NCBI GenBank assembly: GCA_030430565.1
Contig: JAUIKS010000001.1
Location: 248,001 to 312,000 of the forward strand
From: Polyangia bacterium
GTDB lineage: Bacteria > Myxococcota_A > Polyangia > Nannocystales > Nannocystaceae
Reading direction: 5' to 3'
DNA: 64,000 nucleotides
Shown: piece after piece, positions 19,740 through 27,961 of the stretch
How positions within the stretch are numbered: the stretch's first letter is position 1
Layout: each line of letters opens with the position of its first letter
Made by a program: the position numbers and the translations under genes
Notes under the pieces: model-generated
Told to the model about the DNA's origin: nothing
The model's input: only the letters and a program-made list of their open reading frames with translations
Databases searched by the model: none

Positions 19740-20144
19740 TCAGCGCCGCAGCGTTGCGTACCAGCCGCCCGGGATCGTCGGCACGTTGTGCGGGCTCAAG
19801 TTCTTGACGGTCTGGAGCGTACCGGCCATCCGCCAGTAGGGATCGGTGGCGTCGTAGTACATGAGATAGGCCTGCCAGGCCTGCTCGATGACGTTGGGGA
19901 CCACGCGGGTGAAGGTGAACAGCTTGGTCGCTTTGTCCCACTTGGCGTCGCGGACGGTCCCGCTGCTGAGCGTCGCCGTGACGTTGGCGCCGTCTTGCGC
20001 CGTGATGTCGAGGGTGAACACGCGACCGTTCGCCATGACCTTCCAGGCGCCGAGCGGGACGGCCTTGGGCAGCGAGAACGGGCCGGAGAACAAGCTATCA
20101 GCGGGGAAGCAGCCGGGGACTTTGGGGAGGTCGACGTACGCCAT
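19740..20144 (-). CDS. Small protein of unknown function, possible beta-barrel
   Basis: A 134-residue protein without a signal peptide (ATG 20144; an in-frame GTG at 20165 is an alternative). The sequence alternates short beta-type segments (GAWKVMANGRVFTLDITAQ, ANVTATLSSGTV, KLFTFTRVVP), with Trp/Tyr-rich ends (WQAYLMYYDATDPYWRMAG). The pattern recalls small antiparallel barrels such as avidin- or lipocalin-like folds, but I cannot assign a family. It follows the degraded Cys-rich lipoprotein gene by about 100 bp on the same strand. Confidence 0.65.
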   Translation of the reverse strand: MAYVDLPKVPGCFPADSLFSGPFSLPKAVPLGAWKVMANGRVFTLDITAQDGANVTATLSSGTVRDAKWDKATKLFTFTRVVPNVIEQAWQAYLMYYDATDPYWRMAGTLQTVKNLSPHNVPTIPGGWYATLRR

Positions 20145-20246
20145 GATGGGCTGAATTGTACACACACGGAGTCGGCGAAACGACGCCGTGATCTGGCCGC
20201 GCGAACACGCGCGTCCGCGTCCGTCCGCGCGCCGCCCCGACCTGCT

Positions 20247-21010
20247 TCACGCCGCCCCGCACACACCGACGTTTTCGAAGCCCGACGGCGCGGACCCTGG
20301 CTCGTGGTAGGCGACGCAGACGGCGTCGCCGACCGAGAGGCCCTGGCAGTCGTCGTCGCCGAGGTTCAGATCGCAGAACGGCGCGCAGCAGCCCTCCTCC
20401 AGCGCGCAGGCCGGGCTCGGGTAGAGCGCCGGGTCCACGCAGATCAGCCCTGGGTCGCAGACGTTGGCGTATTCGCAGGGGGTGCCCTCGGGCGCCATCC
20501 CGTCCGAGGCGTCGAGGACGCAGATGAAGCCGTCGCCGTCGGGATCGTCGATACACGCCTCGCCGTCGGGGCAGTCCTGGTTCAGGGGGAGCATCCCGGG
20601 AGGCACAGGTTGAGCGCCCCGATGGACGTGAGCGCGCAGTAGGTGGCGTCCGGCTCGCAGCTCGGGTTCTCGGGGGTGCCGGTGCACAGCGCGACGCAGG
20701 TCCCGACCCCGTCCTCGTTCAGGTTCCAGCACATGACCCCGACATCACAGTCGTCGACGCCGGTGGCACCGCCTCCGCGGCGCATGGGTCGCCGTGCTGA
20801 CCGTCGCCCATCACGTCGACGCACTTGGTGCTGTCCCAGGCGCCGTCGCCGTCCATATCGTAGGCGGCGCACTTCTGTCCCCCTGAACAGTCTTGGGCGA
20901 AGACGTCGCACAAGAACTCGGTCCCCGGCTGGGCTGTGGACCTCGTAGGTACACGCGAGCGCGAAGCCGAGCGCGAGCGCTCGCCCACCGCCATTGCGAC
21001 CGTCTCGCAC
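20247..21010 (-). pseudogene. Cys-rich lipoprotein gene broken by three frameshifts
   Basis: The coding signal jumps between all three minus-strand frames. From GTG 21010, frame one gives a signal peptide and lipobox (ALALGFALACTYEV). The next frame gives TEFLCDVFAQDCSGGQKCAA and DGDGAWDSTKCVDVMGDG. The original frame returns for DDCDVGVMCWNLNEDGVG and ALNLCLPGC. The third frame carries DCPDGEACIDDPDGDGF through CCAPFCDLNLGDDDCQ to the stop. The last jump is at CCCCC (about 20586-20590), where one more C would restore the frame; another is near GGGG at about 20930. Together they form one Cys-rich lipoprotein like the 33944-34927 product. It may be a real pseudogene or homopolymer sequencing error. 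Confidence 0.8.
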
Positions 21011-21144
21011 GAAGCTACCGTATCACGACGAGTGAGCGGGAAGCCGCAGCTGTCACACGGAGCGCGGGCCTCGTGGGCCTGCGCGCGGGCGTGAACAAAA
21101 ACGCGGCCCCCCGGTAACACTACCCCCGAGGGCAGGGGCAGGTG

Positions 21145-24100
21145 ATGGGTGATTCGGGGCGCGATCGAAAGGCGCGGAGCGAGCGGGCGGGGTTCTCGTC
21201 GCAGGAGACGCTCGAGCTGCCGAAGGGGGGGACCGACGCCGGCGCGCGCATGGGAGCCTGCGCGGTCGAGCAGGCCTTGATGTTCCGGCGCGCGGCGGCG
21301 CGGCTGCTGGGCGAGCGACCCGACCCGGTGCGATTCGGTCGCTTCACGATCGAGCGCCGGCTGGGCGCGGGGGCGATGGGCGTCGTGTACCTCGCGCGCG
21401 ATCCTGAGCTGGACCGCGCCGTCGCGATCAAGCACCTGCACCCGCGACTCGAGCGCGGGGGGGCGCTCGAGACGGCGCAGCGACGGATGCGGCGAGAGGC
21501 CCGCGCGATGGCGCGGCTGAGCCACGCGAACGTGGTCAACATCCACGAGGTCGGGGTCCACGACGGGCGCCTGTTCCTGGCGATGGAGTACGTCGACGGC
21601 GTGACGCTGTCGAGCTGGACCGCAGGCGGTGAGCGGCGCTGGCGAGAAGTTTTGAACATGTTTTTACAGGCAGGTGATGGTCTGCGCGCGGCGCACCAGG
21701 CGGGCTTGGTGCACCGCGACTTCAAGCCTGACAACGTGCTCGTCAACCACGAGGGCGTGGCGAAGGTCTCTGATTTCGGCCTGGCGAGCGCGATCTCCTG
21801 GGGCGTCGCGCCGCTCGGCGTCGGGCTGTCGACGATCGACGACGCCCGGGGGTCGCTCGACGAGTCGGGCGCGCTGACGCGGACTGACGCGGTGGTCGGC
21901 ACGCCGAGGTACATGTCCCCCGAGCAATTCGCGGGGCGGGCCGCGGACGCGCGCAGCGATCAGTTCTCGTACTGCGTCGCGCTCTACGAGGCGCTGCTCG
22001 GCGTGCGGCCGTACCCGGGCGAGTCGATCGACTCGATCTCGGACTCGGTCACCAACGGTCGTCGTCGGGCGACGCCGAGGGGCGCTCGCGCGCCGCGGTG
22101 GATCATCGAGACCGTGGAGCGCGGCCTCGCGACCGCGCCCGAAGACCGCTGGCCGAGTATGGACGAGCTGCTCGCCGCGCTTCGTGATGATCCGAGCGCG
22201 CGCCGACGGCGACGGCGCGGCGGGGCGCTGCTCCTCGGGGCGCTGCTCACCGGCGTCTCGGCGTGGAGCTACGCGCGCTTCGAGCACCGCGCGCGGGTGG
22301 CCGCGTGCGAGGAGTCGGGCGCGGCGATCGAGGCGGTGTGGAGCGATGGGTCACGCGACGCGCTCACGCGGGTTATCCTCGAGACCGAGCTGCCGTACGC
22401 CAGCGTGAGCGCCGAGCGTGTCGGCGAGTCGCTCGACGCGTACGCGGAGCGCTGGCGGGCGGCGAGGACACAGCTCTGTCTCGCGGAGCGCGTCGAGGGC
22501 CGCGTCGACGCGAGCCTGGCGCGGCGCGGTGAGTGGTGCCTCGACGCGCGCCGCGTGCAGCTCGAGGCGCTCATCGACGCGCTGGGATCCGGCGACGAGG
22601 ATGTCGTGACCAACGGCGCGGCGGCGGCGTGGCGACTCACGGCGGTCGAGCCCTGCGTCGACCCCGGCTGGCTCTCGACGGTCGCGGCGCTCCCGGGCGC
22701 GAACCACGACGAGCTCCGCCGCGTACGCGCCGCGTTGGCGCGGGTCGAGGCCCGCAGCGACTCGGCGCAATTCTCGGAGGAGCTGGTGAGGGTCGAGCAG
22801 GAGCTCGCGCGCGCGGAGGAGCTCGGCTGGGCGCCGCTCAGCGCGTCGGCGCGGATCGTCGTCGGCCGGATCAAGCGGACCAAGGGGGAGTTTGAATCGG
22901 CGGAGGCGACGCTCGAGGAGGCGTACTTCGAGGCGGCACGCGGCGGCGCGACGGAGGAGCGGGTCGTGGCGGCGATCGAGCTCGCGCGGGTTGTCGGCGT
23001 CGACCTCGGGCGGCACGACGAGGGGGTGCGCTGGGGGCAGTTCGCGGCGCTTGATCTCGAGTCGCTCGCGAGCCACGCGGGCTACCTGCGCGCGGAGCTC
23101 GAGCACCGCGAGGCCGAGCTCGAGCACCGTCGCGGGGACGCGCTCGCGGCGAAGCAGCACGAGGAGCGCGCGCTCGCGGAGTACGAGCGGCTGTTCGGCG
23201 ACGCGCACCCGCGGCTGCGCGAGCCCTTGATCGAGCTGTCGCGCATCCACGCGCTGCTCGCCCAGGAGACCGCTGATGAGGCCGCGCGCGTGACCGGGCG
23301 CGCGTACGCGGAGCGGGCGCTCGATCTGCATCTTCGCTACTTCGGCGAGGACCACCCGGACACCGCGGTGGTGCTGCAAGAGCTGGCGTCGTGGGCGCTC
23401 GAGCGCGACGACGTCGAGGGCGCGCGGGCGCTGTACCGACGCGCGCTCGCGGTCGCCGAGCGCGTGTTCGGGGCGGAGTCCAGCCGGTACGCGGGCGCGC
23501 TCGCGAACCTCGGGCACCTCGAGAGCACGCGCGGATCAAAAGACCAGGCGATCGCGCACTACGAGCGCGCGCTCGCGATCAAGGAGCGGACGCTGGGCCT
23601 CGACAACCCGTCCGTCGGGTCCACGTACGGGAACCTCGGCGTCGTCTACGCCAAGCGCGGGCGTCTCCAGGACGCCGTGGACGCCTTCGAGCGCGCGCTG
23701 GCGATCGAGGACAAGCGCTTCAAGCAGCCCCATCGCCTCGTCGCGAACGCGCTCCACAACCTCGCGGCCGCGCACGCGCGGATGGGGCATCACGACGAGG
23801 CGCGCGCGCACTACGGCCGCGCGCTCGAGATCCGCGAGGCGCTGTTCGGCTCGACGCACATCGAGGTCGCGGTCACGCAGCGCAACATCGGCGTCTGCTT
23901 CTTGGAGCAGGACGCGATCGAGGAGGCGGAGCGCTGGCTCCGGCGGTCGTTGATGACCTACGAGCTCGTGCTGGGGCCGGAGCACGAGTACCTCGCGGGG
24001 ACGCTCGTCGAGCTCGCGCGGATCGCCGAGCGGCGCGGGCGGATCGACGAGGGCGTCGGCTTCGCCCGTCGATCGCTCGAGGCGCGCGAGAGCGATTCGG

Positions 24101-24258
24101 CGCGCTTTGTGCTCGCGCGGCTGACGTGGGCCTCGGGGGAGCGCGAGGCCGGGCGCGCGCTGGCCGAGCGCGCGCGCGACGGCTACCGCGAGGCGGGGGC
24201 GTCCGGCGTCGACGCGCTCGCGGTGGTCGAGGCCTGGCTGGCCGGGCGCGCGCCGTGA
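21145..24258 (+). CDS. Serine/threonine protein kinase with C-terminal TPRs
   Basis: A 1037-residue eukaryotic-type kinase. The kinase domain covers about residues 65-345, with a G-loop LGAGAMGVVYLA (74-79 core), VAIK (K96), HRDFKPDN (D192), VSDFGLAS (D210) and YMSPEQF. It is an RD kinase, so activation-loop phosphorylation is likely. A basic stretch (RRRRRR) precedes one membrane helix (about 361-376). The rest is extracytoplasmic or helical, with at least five kinesin-light-chain-type TPRs (SRYAGALANLGHLESTRGSK, ALAIKERTLGLDNPSVGSTY) at about 700-960. This architecture is abundant in myxobacteria. ATG 21145 follows a GTG at 21142. The targets are unknown. Confidence 0.93.
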   Translation: MGDSGRDRKARSERAGFSSQETLELPKGGTDAGARMGACAVEQALMFRRAAARLLGERPDPVRFGRFTIERRLGAGAMGVVYLARDPELDRAVAIKHLHPRLERGGALETAQRRMRREARAMARLSHANVVNIHEVGVHDGRLFLAMEYVDGVTLSSWTAGGERRWREVLNMFLQAGDGLRAAHQAGLVHRDFKPDNVLVNHEGVAKVSDFGLASAISWGVAPLGVGLSTIDDARGSLDESGALTRTDAVVGTPRYMSPEQFAGRAADARSDQFSYCVALYEALLGVRPYPGESIDSISDSVTNGRRRATPRGARAPRWIIETVERGLATAPEDRWPSMDELLAALRDDPSARRRRRRGGALLLGALLTGVSAWSYARFEHRARVAACEESGAAIEAVWSDGSRDALTRVILETELPYASVSAERVGESLDAYAERWRAARTQLCLAERVEGRVDASLARRGEWCLDARRVQLEALIDALGSGDEDVVTNGAAAAWRLTAVEPCVDPGWLSTVAALPGANHDELRRVRAALARVEARSDSAQFSEELVRVEQELARAEELGWAPLSASARIVVGRIKRTKGEFESAEATLEEAYFEAARGGATEERVVAAIELARVVGVDLGRHDEGVRWGQFAALDLESLASHAGYLRAELEHREAELEHRRGDALAAKQHEERALAEYERLFGDAHPRLREPLIELSRIHALLAQETADEAARVTGRAYAERALDLHLRYFGEDHPDTAVVLQELASWALERDDVEGARALYRRALAVAERVFGAESSRYAGALANLGHLESTRGSKDQAIAHYERALAIKERTLGLDNPSVGSTYGNLGVVYAKRGRLQDAVDAFERALAIEDKRFKQPHRLVANALHNLAAAHARMGHHDEARAHYGRALEIREALFGSTHIEVAVTQRNIGVCFLEQDAIEEAERWLRRSLMTYELVLGPEHEYLAGTLVELARIAERRGRIDEGVGFARRSLEARESDSARFVLARLTWASGEREAGRALAERARDGYREAGASGVDALAVVEAWLAGRAP

Positions 24259-24288
24259 CGCCGTGGATGCGGTACAACCTCACCCGCG

Positions 24289-24729
24289 ATGCAGGGACAT
24301 GAACCGAGCGCCAGCTTTCTCTCGACCGAGATCCGCGCCGAGGCGGAGCTCCCCCTCGACGCGGACGCGCTGTGGCGAAGGCTGGCTAGCAGCGACTGGT
24401 CGTGGTCGAGGATGATGGTCGCGCTCGGCTCGCGCGAGGCGGGCGGGCGCAGCGTGCTGCGCCTGCGCGGGCTCCCGGGCGGGATCCCGATCCCCGTCAA
24501 GATCCTGGTCGTGGAGCCAGGTCGTGAGATCCGCTGGCGCGGGGGGATCCCGCTGGTGTTCACGGGGGAGCACTACTTCCGCCTCACGCCCGCGGGCGAG
24601 GGGACGCGCGTCGAGCACGGCGAGGTGTTTCGCGGGGTCATCGGGGCGCCGCTGATGCGGGCGCTCGGCGGGATCGCGCGCGGGCTCTACCGGCGCGACA
24701 TCAAGGCGCTCGCGAAGGCCTGCGCTTAG
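24289..24729 (+). CDS. SRPBCC domain protein
   Basis: A 146-residue protein of the START/SRPBCC (polyketide cyclase-like) fold, a helix-grip cavity that binds hydrophobic ligands. It opens with STEIRAEAELPLDADALWRR, has the DWSWSRMM turn, the strand PGREIRWRGGIPLVFTGEHYF and the long C-terminal helix (LMRALGGIARGLYRRDIKAL). It starts 30 bp after the kinase stop and could be co-transcribed with it. The ligand and role are unknown. Confidence 0.8.
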   Translation: MQGHEPSASFLSTEIRAEAELPLDADALWRRLASSDWSWSRMMVALGSREAGGRSVLRLRGLPGGIPIPVKILVVEPGREIRWRGGIPLVFTGEHYFRLTPAGEGTRVEHGEVFRGVIGAPLMRALGGIARGLYRRDIKALAKACA

Positions 24730-24764
24730 GCCGGAGCGGGCGGACGGCGACCGGGCGCCAGCGG

Positions 24765-24783
24765 GACGAGGACGCTCCTCGTC
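24765..24783. terminator. Hairpin between convergent genes
   Basis: GACGAGGA, loop CGC, TCCTCGTC: an 8-bp stem between the SRPBCC gene (stop 24729) and the convergent minus-strand gene (stop 24844). No T-run is present. Confidence 0.4.
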
Positions 24784-24843
24784 GCGCGGGGACCCGAGCG
24801 CGGTCGGCTCTGCTCCAGGCTTCGCTCCGGACTCCGCTCGCGC

Positions 24844-25455
24844 TCAGCCGGCGCGGAACGGGTCCAGGCGCCACATGGTGCCGGTCTGCTCGGGGCCCAC
24901 GGCCGCATATGCCTGGGTCGGCGCGGCCCGGGGGGCGACGTAGCGCGGCGGGGTGTGAGGATGGCGCGAGCGCTTGCGAGGCGCGGCGGCGCGCGGCTCG
25001 TTGGCGTGGGCGAAGCAGCCCTGCGGGATCACGGGGTAGGCGGCGGTGGGCTCGCGGCCGGGGCGCTTGACCGCGCGGCGCGGCTGCGTGGGCATGGTCT
25101 GGCTCCGGAGCCAGCGCGTGAGGTTGCGAAGCGCCGCGTCCGCGACCCGCAGGAAGGTGCGCTCGGCGTTGACGTGGTGCACCAGGTAGTCCTCTTGGAA
25201 GTCGTCGAGCAGCGCGACGAGGGTCTCGACGTCGACGCTGGAGCTGAGCCACGGGATCCCGGGGACCGTGTCGCCGCGCGGGTCGACGGGCTCGAGATCG
25301 ACCTGATCGATGCCGAGGTTCTCGAGGTACTCGCGGAGATGATCGAGGACCTCGCCGTGAAGCCGCGCGGCGCGGCGGGTCAGCTTGTCTTCGCGCGTCG
25401 AGAAGAAGCGGGTGAGGAGGGTCGTGACGGGGCGGGTGGTGGCTTCGCGGCTCAT
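24844..25455 (-). CDS. Hypothetical protein, helical N-terminus and basic Pro/Ala tail
   Basis: A 203-residue protein with an N-terminal basic helical part (LLTRFFSTREDKLTRRAARL), then a compact-looking acidic/helical region (HGEVLDHLREYLENLGIDQV and VETLVALLDDFQEDYLVHHV). From about residue 125 there is a disordered basic tail rich in Arg, Pro and Ala. There is no signal peptide or membrane helix. The codon bias matches the genome, so it is probably a real gene. No family is recognised. Confidence 0.65.
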   Translation of the reverse strand: MSREATTRPVTTLLTRFFSTREDKLTRRAARLHGEVLDHLREYLENLGIDQVDLEPVDPRGDTVPGIPWLSSSVDVETLVALLDDFQEDYLVHHVNAERTFLRVADAALRNLTRWLRSQTMPTQPRRAVKRPGREPTAAYPVIPQGCFAHANEPRAAAPRKRSRHPHTPPRYVAPRAAPTQAYAAVGPEQTGTMWRLDPFRAG

Positions 25456-25833
25456 GATCGTGCTCGTTCTTGATTGGGCTGGTGTGTGTCCGGAAGGTCT
25501 ATGGCTGGGTGGGCGCTCGACTTCGCGCCGTCGGTTGTTGTCGCGCGCCGAGCGATTTTGGTGATGCCAGAGCCGCGTTATCCGTGGGAGACAAGGTCAA
25601 AGACGCCGAATTCGGGCTCCTGGACCCGCGTAGGGGAACAAATCAAGTTTTATGCAAATTTTGAGGGTGCGGCGCCCAGTGCGCGCGGTGCGTTTCGTCG
25701 CGCGTTTTTAACCACGACAAAGCCCCGCTCGCGGTGGGCGAGCGGGGCTCTGGTGGCTGGGGGGGGCGCCGGGGGTTGAGCGCCGCTGGTCAGGCGGCGT
25801 CTGGGAGTTTTTCTGTCGAAGTAAAGAGGATGG
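25456..25833. other. Intergenic region with AT-richer core
   Basis: 378 bp between two minus-strand genes. It holds the terminator of the glycosyltransferase gene (25721-25749) and an AT-richer stretch at about 25628-25665 that could contain the promoter of the 24844-25455 gene, though no clear -35/-10 pair is visible. No gene is seen. Confidence 0.5.
25721..25749 (-). terminator. Hairpin terminator downstream of the glycosyltransferase gene
   Basis: AGCCCCGCTCGC, loop GGTGG, GCGAGCGGGGCT: a perfect 12-bp stem. On the minus strand it is followed by TTGTCGTGG, a weak T tract, about 85 bp after the glycosyltransferase stop. Confidence 0.65.
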
Positions 25834-26601
25834 CTAGCGCGCGGCGGAGCGGCCGGGCCAGAGCCCGCGGGCGCTGCGACCGGCGAGGCTGAGCAGGCCG
25901 CCGCGGCGCTCAAACAGCGAACGGACCCGCTGCAGCTGGCGCTCGCCGACGTGCCAGCTGCGCGCCGCGGCCTGCGGCGGGAGCGGGCGCGGCTCGAGCT
26001 CGAGCCCGGCGTCGACCTGCGTCAGGACCTCGGAGAGCACGTCGATGTTGAGGTCCGCGAACGCGGATGAGCTGGCGTCGGGGTTGAGCGCCTCGAGCAG
26101 CGCGCGACCGCGCTGTGAGGTCAGCAGCTCGCGGCGCGCGAGCAGGGTCGAGCTGGCGAAGCGGAGCGCGGGCAGACGGGCGACCTCGGCGCGCCGACGG
26201 AGGTCGAAGTCGTCGTCGCTGAGTACGTCGTCCGCGAGCGCGACCTCGGTGATCGAGAGGTCGAGGTCGGGCTGCGACTCGAACTGGGCGACCTGGCGCG
26301 CGAGCTTGTCGGGGCGCCAGCGCGCGCTGGGGTCGAGCAGCGCGACGAAGTCGCTGGAGGCGAAGTGCACGCCGAGCTGGCGCGTGAGGGTGATGTCGTG
26401 GGGGCGGCGCGGATGCCACACCAGCCGCACCCACTCGCCGAATTCCTGGGCCAGCTCGCGGGTCCCGTCGCTCGAGCCCGCGTCCGCGATGATGATCTCG
26501 GCGGGGGTGTAGGTCTGCGAGAAGACGCTCTCGAGCGCGCCCCGTAGGTAGTCAGCGCTGTTGTAGGTCGGGATAATGCAGCTGATCGCGTGTGGTCTCA
26601 T
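25834..26601 (-). CDS. Family 2 glycosyltransferase-like protein
   Basis: A 255-residue GT-A fold protein. ATG 26601 is preferred to an in-frame TTG at 26613. The N-terminal nucleotide-binding part is typical: ISCIIPTYNSADYLRGALES, SQTYTPAEIIIADAGSSDGT, then LTRQLGVHFASSDFVALLD. The usual metal-binding DxD (as in LLDADD) reads LLDPSARWRPDKL, so the second Asp is missing. The C-terminus (LLSLAGRSARGLWPG) is basic. It is a cytoplasmic or peripheral enzyme that would add a sugar to a surface glycan. No neighbouring glycan-assembly genes are present, so its pathway cannot be placed, and its activity is uncertain given the altered motif. Confidence 0.82.
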   Translation of the reverse strand: MRPHAISCIIPTYNSADYLRGALESVFSQTYTPAEIIIADAGSSDGTRELAQEFGEWVRLVWHPRRPHDITLTRQLGVHFASSDFVALLDPSARWRPDKLARQVAQFESQPDLDLSITEVALADDVLSDDDFDLRRRAEVARLPALRFASSTLLARRELLTSQRGRALLEALNPDASSSAFADLNIDVLSEVLTQVDAGLELEPRPLPPQAAARSWHVGERQLQRVRSLFERRGGLLSLAGRSARGLWPGRSAAR

Positions 26602-26809
26602 AGCCCTCGACAATTAAGGTAGCGTCGCGGACCGGCCGATCAGATCACCACGAGCTGCGAAAACCTGTGCACGGCCGCTAGCCGTCGTTTTGCGAGCGTT
26701 CGCGCGTAGCGAAAATCGAGCGCGCGCGCGACCTCGGCCCGGGCCCGCGTCCCGCGCCGTTGGGCCGCCGTGGGGCAAATTCTGGAGTTTAGCCGCCGAA
26801 CGAGACGCT

Positions 26810-27601
26810 TCAGAGCCCGCGGCGATCGAGCCACTCATAGAGACAACGCGCCGCGTCTTCCCAGCGCGTGTCGAGCATGGCGTCGTGCGCGAGGTCGGGG
26901 AGGAAGCGGAAGTCCGCGTGGTAGCGGCGGGCGAGCTGCTCGTGGCTCTCGGGGGCGAACAGCGCGTCGTGCTCGGCGCTGACCACCAGCATCGGCGTGC
27001 TGACGCGCTCGGGGTGCGTGGCGAGGCCGCGCAGCATCTCCATGAAGGTGAAGAACGACTCGTTCTGGAGCTGCGCGGCCCAGCGCTGGGCTTCCTCTTC
27101 GGACATGTCACTCGAGAAGAACAGGCGCTTGGCGATCGTCGGGTTACAGACCAAGAGGTAGGGGTTCGCGGTCATCATCGCCGCGACGACCCGGCCGATG
27201 TGCTTCGGCAGCAGCTCTTTGAGCCAGCGGCTGTTGGCCTCGCGCATGTAGGGGCACAGCAGGATCGCCGCGGCCGGCTGCCACTCCTCGAGCAGCATCC
27301 GCAGCGCCAGCGCGCCCATCGAGTGGGCGATGACGACGGGGTTGCCGAGCTGCTCGCCGACGTCGCGGATGTCGCTCATGAACTCGCGCATCCGAGTCGA
27401 GCGCAGCCGGTCGGCGCCGTCGCTCTGCCCATGGCCGCGGAGGCTGAGCGCGTGGCAGTGGTAGCCGCGCGCCGAGAAGTACGGCATGAAGTGCGGCTCC
27501 CAGCACCACGCGCCGTGCCACGCGCCGTGTACAAACAGCAGCGGATGCGGTCTGCGTTCGCCCGCTTCCGGAGGAGACTCAAGGACTTCGAGCCGGGGCA
27601 T
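26810..27601 (-). CDS. Alpha/beta hydrolase fold protein
   Basis: A 264-residue hydrolase. The order is strand LLFVHGAWHGAWCW (oxyanion HG), then SLRGHGQSD, nucleophile elbow AHSMGA (S94), VVSAEHDALFAP (acid) and LPDLAHDAMLD (catalytic His). Start 27601 gives the usual family length (PRLEVLES). An in-frame start at 27679 adds 26 residues with poorer codon bias. There is no signal peptide. Substrates of this family include esters, lactones and epoxides and cannot be predicted here. It is divergent from the 27962 operon. Confidence 0.85.
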   Translation of the reverse strand: MPRLEVLESPPEAGERRPHPLLFVHGAWHGAWCWEPHFMPYFSARGYHCHALSLRGHGQSDGADRLRSTRMREFMSDIRDVGEQLGNPVVIAHSMGALALRMLLEEWQPAAAILLCPYMREANSRWLKELLPKHIGRVVAAMMTANPYLLVCNPTIAKRLFFSSDMSEEEAQRWAAQLQNESFFTFMEMLRGLATHPERVSTPMLVVSAEHDALFAPESHEQLARRYHADFRFLPDLAHDAMLDTRWEDAARCLYEWLDRRGL

Positions 27602-27961
27602 CACGGGGGGCTCTGGCGGAGGGTACCAGTATACGGCGGGGTACCCCGCTGTGTGTCTCTGGAGGACCCGCACGTTCACGCGCGGGCGCGAGAGCGCGCC
27701 GCGTGGGCGATTTGTGCGGCGGGATCGGGAGCTGGCGGGGCGCGTCGCCCTCGCGGATCCCGCGGGTCAACGGGTCGCGGGCGCGCGCAGAAACTACGCG
27801 TGCTCGCGCGTGCTCGCGCTGCCGGAGCGGCGCGGTCTCGCGCTGCGCGGGCGTGACGCTTGTACCTCGTCGCCATCTTAACGAGGATGGGTCGAGGTGC
27901 CGGAAGAGGCTACGCACGGTCTGTCTCAATTAGGACCAACACAGGGCGGGAAATTACGAGG
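27602..27961. other. Divergent intergenic region upstream of the TPR-MoxR operon
   Basis: 360 bp between the divergent hydrolase gene and the three-gene operon. Frames are open on both strands, but codon bias falls away and no protein is recognisable. ACGAGGATGG occurs twice (27881 and 27956), the second copy containing the start of the operon's first gene. No strong hairpin was noted. Confidence 0.45.
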
